Origin: Stieleria magnilauensis
GTDB taxonomy: Bacteria; Planctomycetota; Planctomycetia; Pirellulales; Pirellulaceae
Assembly (NCBI GenBank): GCA_007753675.1
Contig: CP036432.1
Coordinates: 1,400,394 to 1,464,393, forward strand
Reading direction: 5' to 3'
Length of the DNA stretch: 64,000 nt
Both the position numbers and the translations under genes were made by a program. Positions 61,861-64,000 of this stretch are shown here, piece after piece. Under the pieces are notes generated by a model that was given only the letters and a program-made list of their open reading frames with translations, did not search any database and was not told the DNA's origin. How positions within the stretch are numbered: position 1 is the stretch's first letter; every line of letters begins with the position of its first letter.

Positions 61861-63591
61861 TTACGTCGATTCAATGTTAGATCTTGATCTACATCCGACG
61901 ATCAACACAACGAACCACGGCGCGAACTCGATCCAGGTGATGACGAAGTCAAAGAAGGCGACTCCCGTATATCGTGTTCCTAGCACCGCCGTCGTTGGAA
62001 AATGGTAGTCCAGCCAAAACCGCAGATAGTAAATGAGGACGAGGCCACTGACGGCGAGCCATGCGCGGCCTCTGGCAAACGGCAACAGTGGCAAAGCCCA
62101 GGTCCAATACCACGGATTCAATGTCGGGCAGAGCAGCCAAAACCACGCGATCGTCAGGAATGCGGCTTCAGAAAAACTCGCAGAATCCTTTGCTGCGGTC
62201 CGCCAAGCGAGAGTGATTGCGAGGACAAAGAAGATGAACGCAGTCGTGGCACGCGCGATCATGAACGGGGTTTCGCCAGGATCAATGTCCAAACGAGCAG
62301 AAATTGAATCTACCATCGTTTCGCGAACCGACTCGGGAATCACGGTGAACCAGGCGGTTTCATGGGGACCGCGCTGTGCGGTCGGCTTTATGTTCTCGAT
62401 GAGGAGGAGGAATAGAAAATCATTCATTTCCCAACGTCGAAGGAAAGTTACCACGCCGAGACTGGGATCATGAATTTGCTCTTGATGCGAATCCGATCTT
62501 TCCCCAGGAACCATCGCCGATATTAAAACCGCGGTCGTCACAGCGAATGCCAATGCCGGAGCGAGGGTCAAACGCCAGCCCAACTTTTTCGCGAGGGAGA
62601 AAAAGACGAGCGGGGCGAGGATGATGGGGTAGAGCTTCGCACCGACCGCCAATGCGAGCACAAAACCGGCCAGCACGGCGAAGCCTAACGTCGTCTTAGC
62701 CTGGCTGCTCTTGTCATTAATGCTACGGACGACCATGTACAAACCGAGTGTGGTCAAGAACACCGCGATCGCGTCCAGGTGTCCACTGTTTGCAACCTCT
62801 TTCATGAGCAGTGGACACCACGCATAAATCACGCAAAGGCCGATGGGTTTCGCACACCGGCGAAGGAGGCCAATCACGACGAACAGCGTCGCGATGTCCA
62901 GCCCGATGAACCACGCCTTCATGATGAACACTCGCGTCAACACTGACGACGATGATGGCGTTGTGAGATTGGCTGCTGCAAATACGGCTTGACTGGTAGG
63001 CGGATAGATCGTCGGTAGCTCGGGAAAATGCACCCGATTCAAAATTTCTGCGAGTGCTGGATCATCGTCTCGCATCTTGGCCAGCGTCAGTAAATCTTTA
63101 TCACCGTTTGACGCTAGCTCGGCAGAATTCACTTGCCCTGGACTGTAACGAAACGGACTCACGCCGGCGGTGCTGACGGCTCCGTCCCAAACGTAGCGAT
63201 AGATATCGACCTCCTGGATGGGCAGCGAGAACAGCATCACCACGCGGAACACGATCGCAGATCCGATCACCAGTTTCAGCATCCGCGCACTATGTCGCGT
63301 CCGCCATGCGATCCGAATCGCACCCAAGTAGCACGCGAACGCGACTGCAAATAGGCCCAGGACTGCGATGATGGGCCGGTCCGTCGTCACGCTGTCAAAG
63401 TCGAACCGCCAGCTCAATACCGCGATGATTCCGTAGACGCAAATAGACAGACCAGCAAGTACCGCCAGCAAGCCAACACTGGCGTCTGCGTTTGGCTCGT
63501 TCTTTTCCGCTTGCGTCGACTCGTCCGCCACATTCGTGCTCTGCGTTAGTGCCTGATGAATGGCTCGCAGCGTAGCAAAACGCTTCCCCAT
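61861..63591 (-). CDS. GT-C family membrane glycosyltransferase (GT87/mannosyltransferase-like)
   Basis: 576 residues with about 11-12 helices. A cytoplasmic N-terminus of ~40 residues is followed by helices; the first large loop carries LPIQEVDIYRYVWDGAVSTAGVSPFRYSP, with the acidic residues (EVDIYRY) expected in GT-C enzymes using polyprenyl-phosphate sugars. Later motifs: AWCPLLMKEVANSGHLDAIAVFL and LLCPTLNPWYWTWALPLLPF. Acceptor unknown; cell-surface polysaccharide or lipid is likely. It converges on the patatin gene with 20 bases between. Confidence 0.83.
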   Translation of the reverse strand: MGKRFATLRAIHQALTQSTNVADESTQAEKNEPNADASVGLLAVLAGLSICVYGIIAVLSWRFDFDSVTTDRPIIAVLGLFAVAFACYLGAIRIAWRTRHSARMLKLVIGSAIVFRVVMLFSLPIQEVDIYRYVWDGAVSTAGVSPFRYSPGQVNSAELASNGDKDLLTLAKMRDDDPALAEILNRVHFPELPTIYPPTSQAVFAAANLTTPSSSSVLTRVFIMKAWFIGLDIATLFVVIGLLRRCAKPIGLCVIYAWCPLLMKEVANSGHLDAIAVFLTTLGLYMVVRSINDKSSQAKTTLGFAVLAGFVLALAVGAKLYPIILAPLVFFSLAKKLGWRLTLAPALAFAVTTAVLISAMVPGERSDSHQEQIHDPSLGVVTFLRRWEMNDFLFLLLIENIKPTAQRGPHETAWFTVIPESVRETMVDSISARLDIDPGETPFMIARATTAFIFFVLAITLAWRTAAKDSASFSEAAFLTIAWFWLLCPTLNPWYWTWALPLLPFARGRAWLAVSGLVLIYYLRFWLDYHFPTTAVLGTRYTGVAFFDFVITWIEFAPWFVVLIVGCRSRSNIEST

Positions 63592-63769
63592 TGTCTGTAA
63601 GCGATCTCACATCAGCGGCATGAAGGAGCGGTGAGAATGCGTGAAATCCATGAAATGTACGGGATTTGCAATGAGCGTTAGCAACAACACAGACCCAGGA
63701 GTCTTGTCGTGCCGACAAGCTTCAAACCGATGCCTCGCTCAACTCCCTTACGGTCATAGATGCGCTCCG

Positions 63770-64000
63770 ATGAAAACGAAACTGATGCTGCTTCTAATCG
63801 GCTGTATTCTTCTCACCGGCTGCCACTCGATCGGTCACCGCAGCCAGTCAGACGCCTTGTCGTACCGCGATGCAAAGACAGAAATCCAGGTTGAACGTGG
63901 TCGCCCCAACGCGGTCATTGACGGACTTGGATGGGTCGTCGGGACGCCGACGAAGTTGGCACTCTGGGATCGACGCGCTGATAATCATGACGTTTCGCCG
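63770..64000 (+). CDS. Putative lipoprotein, 5' part (cut by window end)
   Basis: 77 codons from ATG 63770, open to the window end. Lipoprotein signal MKTKLMLLLIGCILLTGC with Cys18 in a good lipobox (LLTGC), then HSIGHRSQSDALSYRDAKTEIQVERGRPNAVIDGLGWVVGTPTKLALWDRRADNH. The rest lies outside the window. No family recognised. Confidence 0.65.
   Translation, partial: MKTKLMLLLIGCILLTGCHSIGHRSQSDALSYRDAKTEIQVERGRPNAVIDGLGWVVGTPTKLALWDRRADNHDVSP

Noticed and set aside
1-64000. CRISPR arrays, tRNA or rRNA genes, prophage structural genes
   Set aside because: No regularly spaced repeats, no tRNA-like cloverleaf signature and no phage structural proteins were seen on reading both strands.

Overview
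The window looks like an accessory region from a planctomycete chromosome, most likely Pirellulaceae (Rhodopirellula-like). That is an inference from gene families: DUF1592/DUF1552 cytochrome-type pairs, propeller-cytochrome proteins, redoxin/copper-monooxygenase proteins, an acyltransferase carrying ankyrin repeats, many small Cys-rich secreted proteins and many ECF sigma systems. No rRNA, tRNA or CRISPR array was seen.

Layout. (1) 1-15.7 kb is a heavy-metal (probably copper/silver) resistance island: the end of one RND permease, a His-rich lipoprotein, a DUF305 protein, an ECF sigma factor, a TolC-type outer-membrane protein, a CusB-like adaptor, a CusA-like permease, and several Cys-rich secreted proteins. 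Three look-alike operators (RTACC-N6-GGGTAT) lie beside these genes and beside a CsoR-type repressor at 20.5 kb. (2) 16.1-19.7 kb holds an intact IS3 element and an IS256 element that splits a calcium-repeat secreted protein gene. (3) 20-21.6 kb holds a channel-gene remnant, csoR and a small partner gene. (4) 21.8-37.8 kb is a block of planctomycete secreted oxidoreductase/hydrolase genes; two adjacent members have lost internal domains in frame and one is fused to a carboxylesterase. (5) 37.8-43.7 kb is a graveyard of transposase remnants with a DoxX gene, an ECF sigma/anti-sigma pair and an intact IS3. (6) 43.7-50.1 kb carries Crp/Fnr, glycosyltransferase, thioredoxin, BON-like, CsrA, anti-sigma, NrtS, DUF547 and TVP38 genes; four of them share an identically spaced promoter-like motif TGTAAGGA-N13-GCGTC. 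(7) 50.1-58.5 kb is a nested transposon: an IS66 element with an IS21 inserted near one end and a large-serine-recombinase element inserted inside its tnpB. (8) 58.6-64 kb continues the interrupted locus: FAD disulfide oxidoreductase, AhpD-like protein, patatin, a GT-C membrane glycosyltransferase and a lipoprotein cut by the window end.

The most notable points are the four-copy promoter motif, a short GGAGACAAGGA inverted-repeat element lodged in all three structural genes of the Cus-type pump without closing their reading frames, the recombinase element precisely placed in tnpB, the in-frame domain losses and fusion at 21.9-25.1 kb, and an ankyrin module shared between an acyltransferase and a cytochrome-propeller protein. 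All functional statements rest on reading the sequence and on family knowledge; no database search was run.
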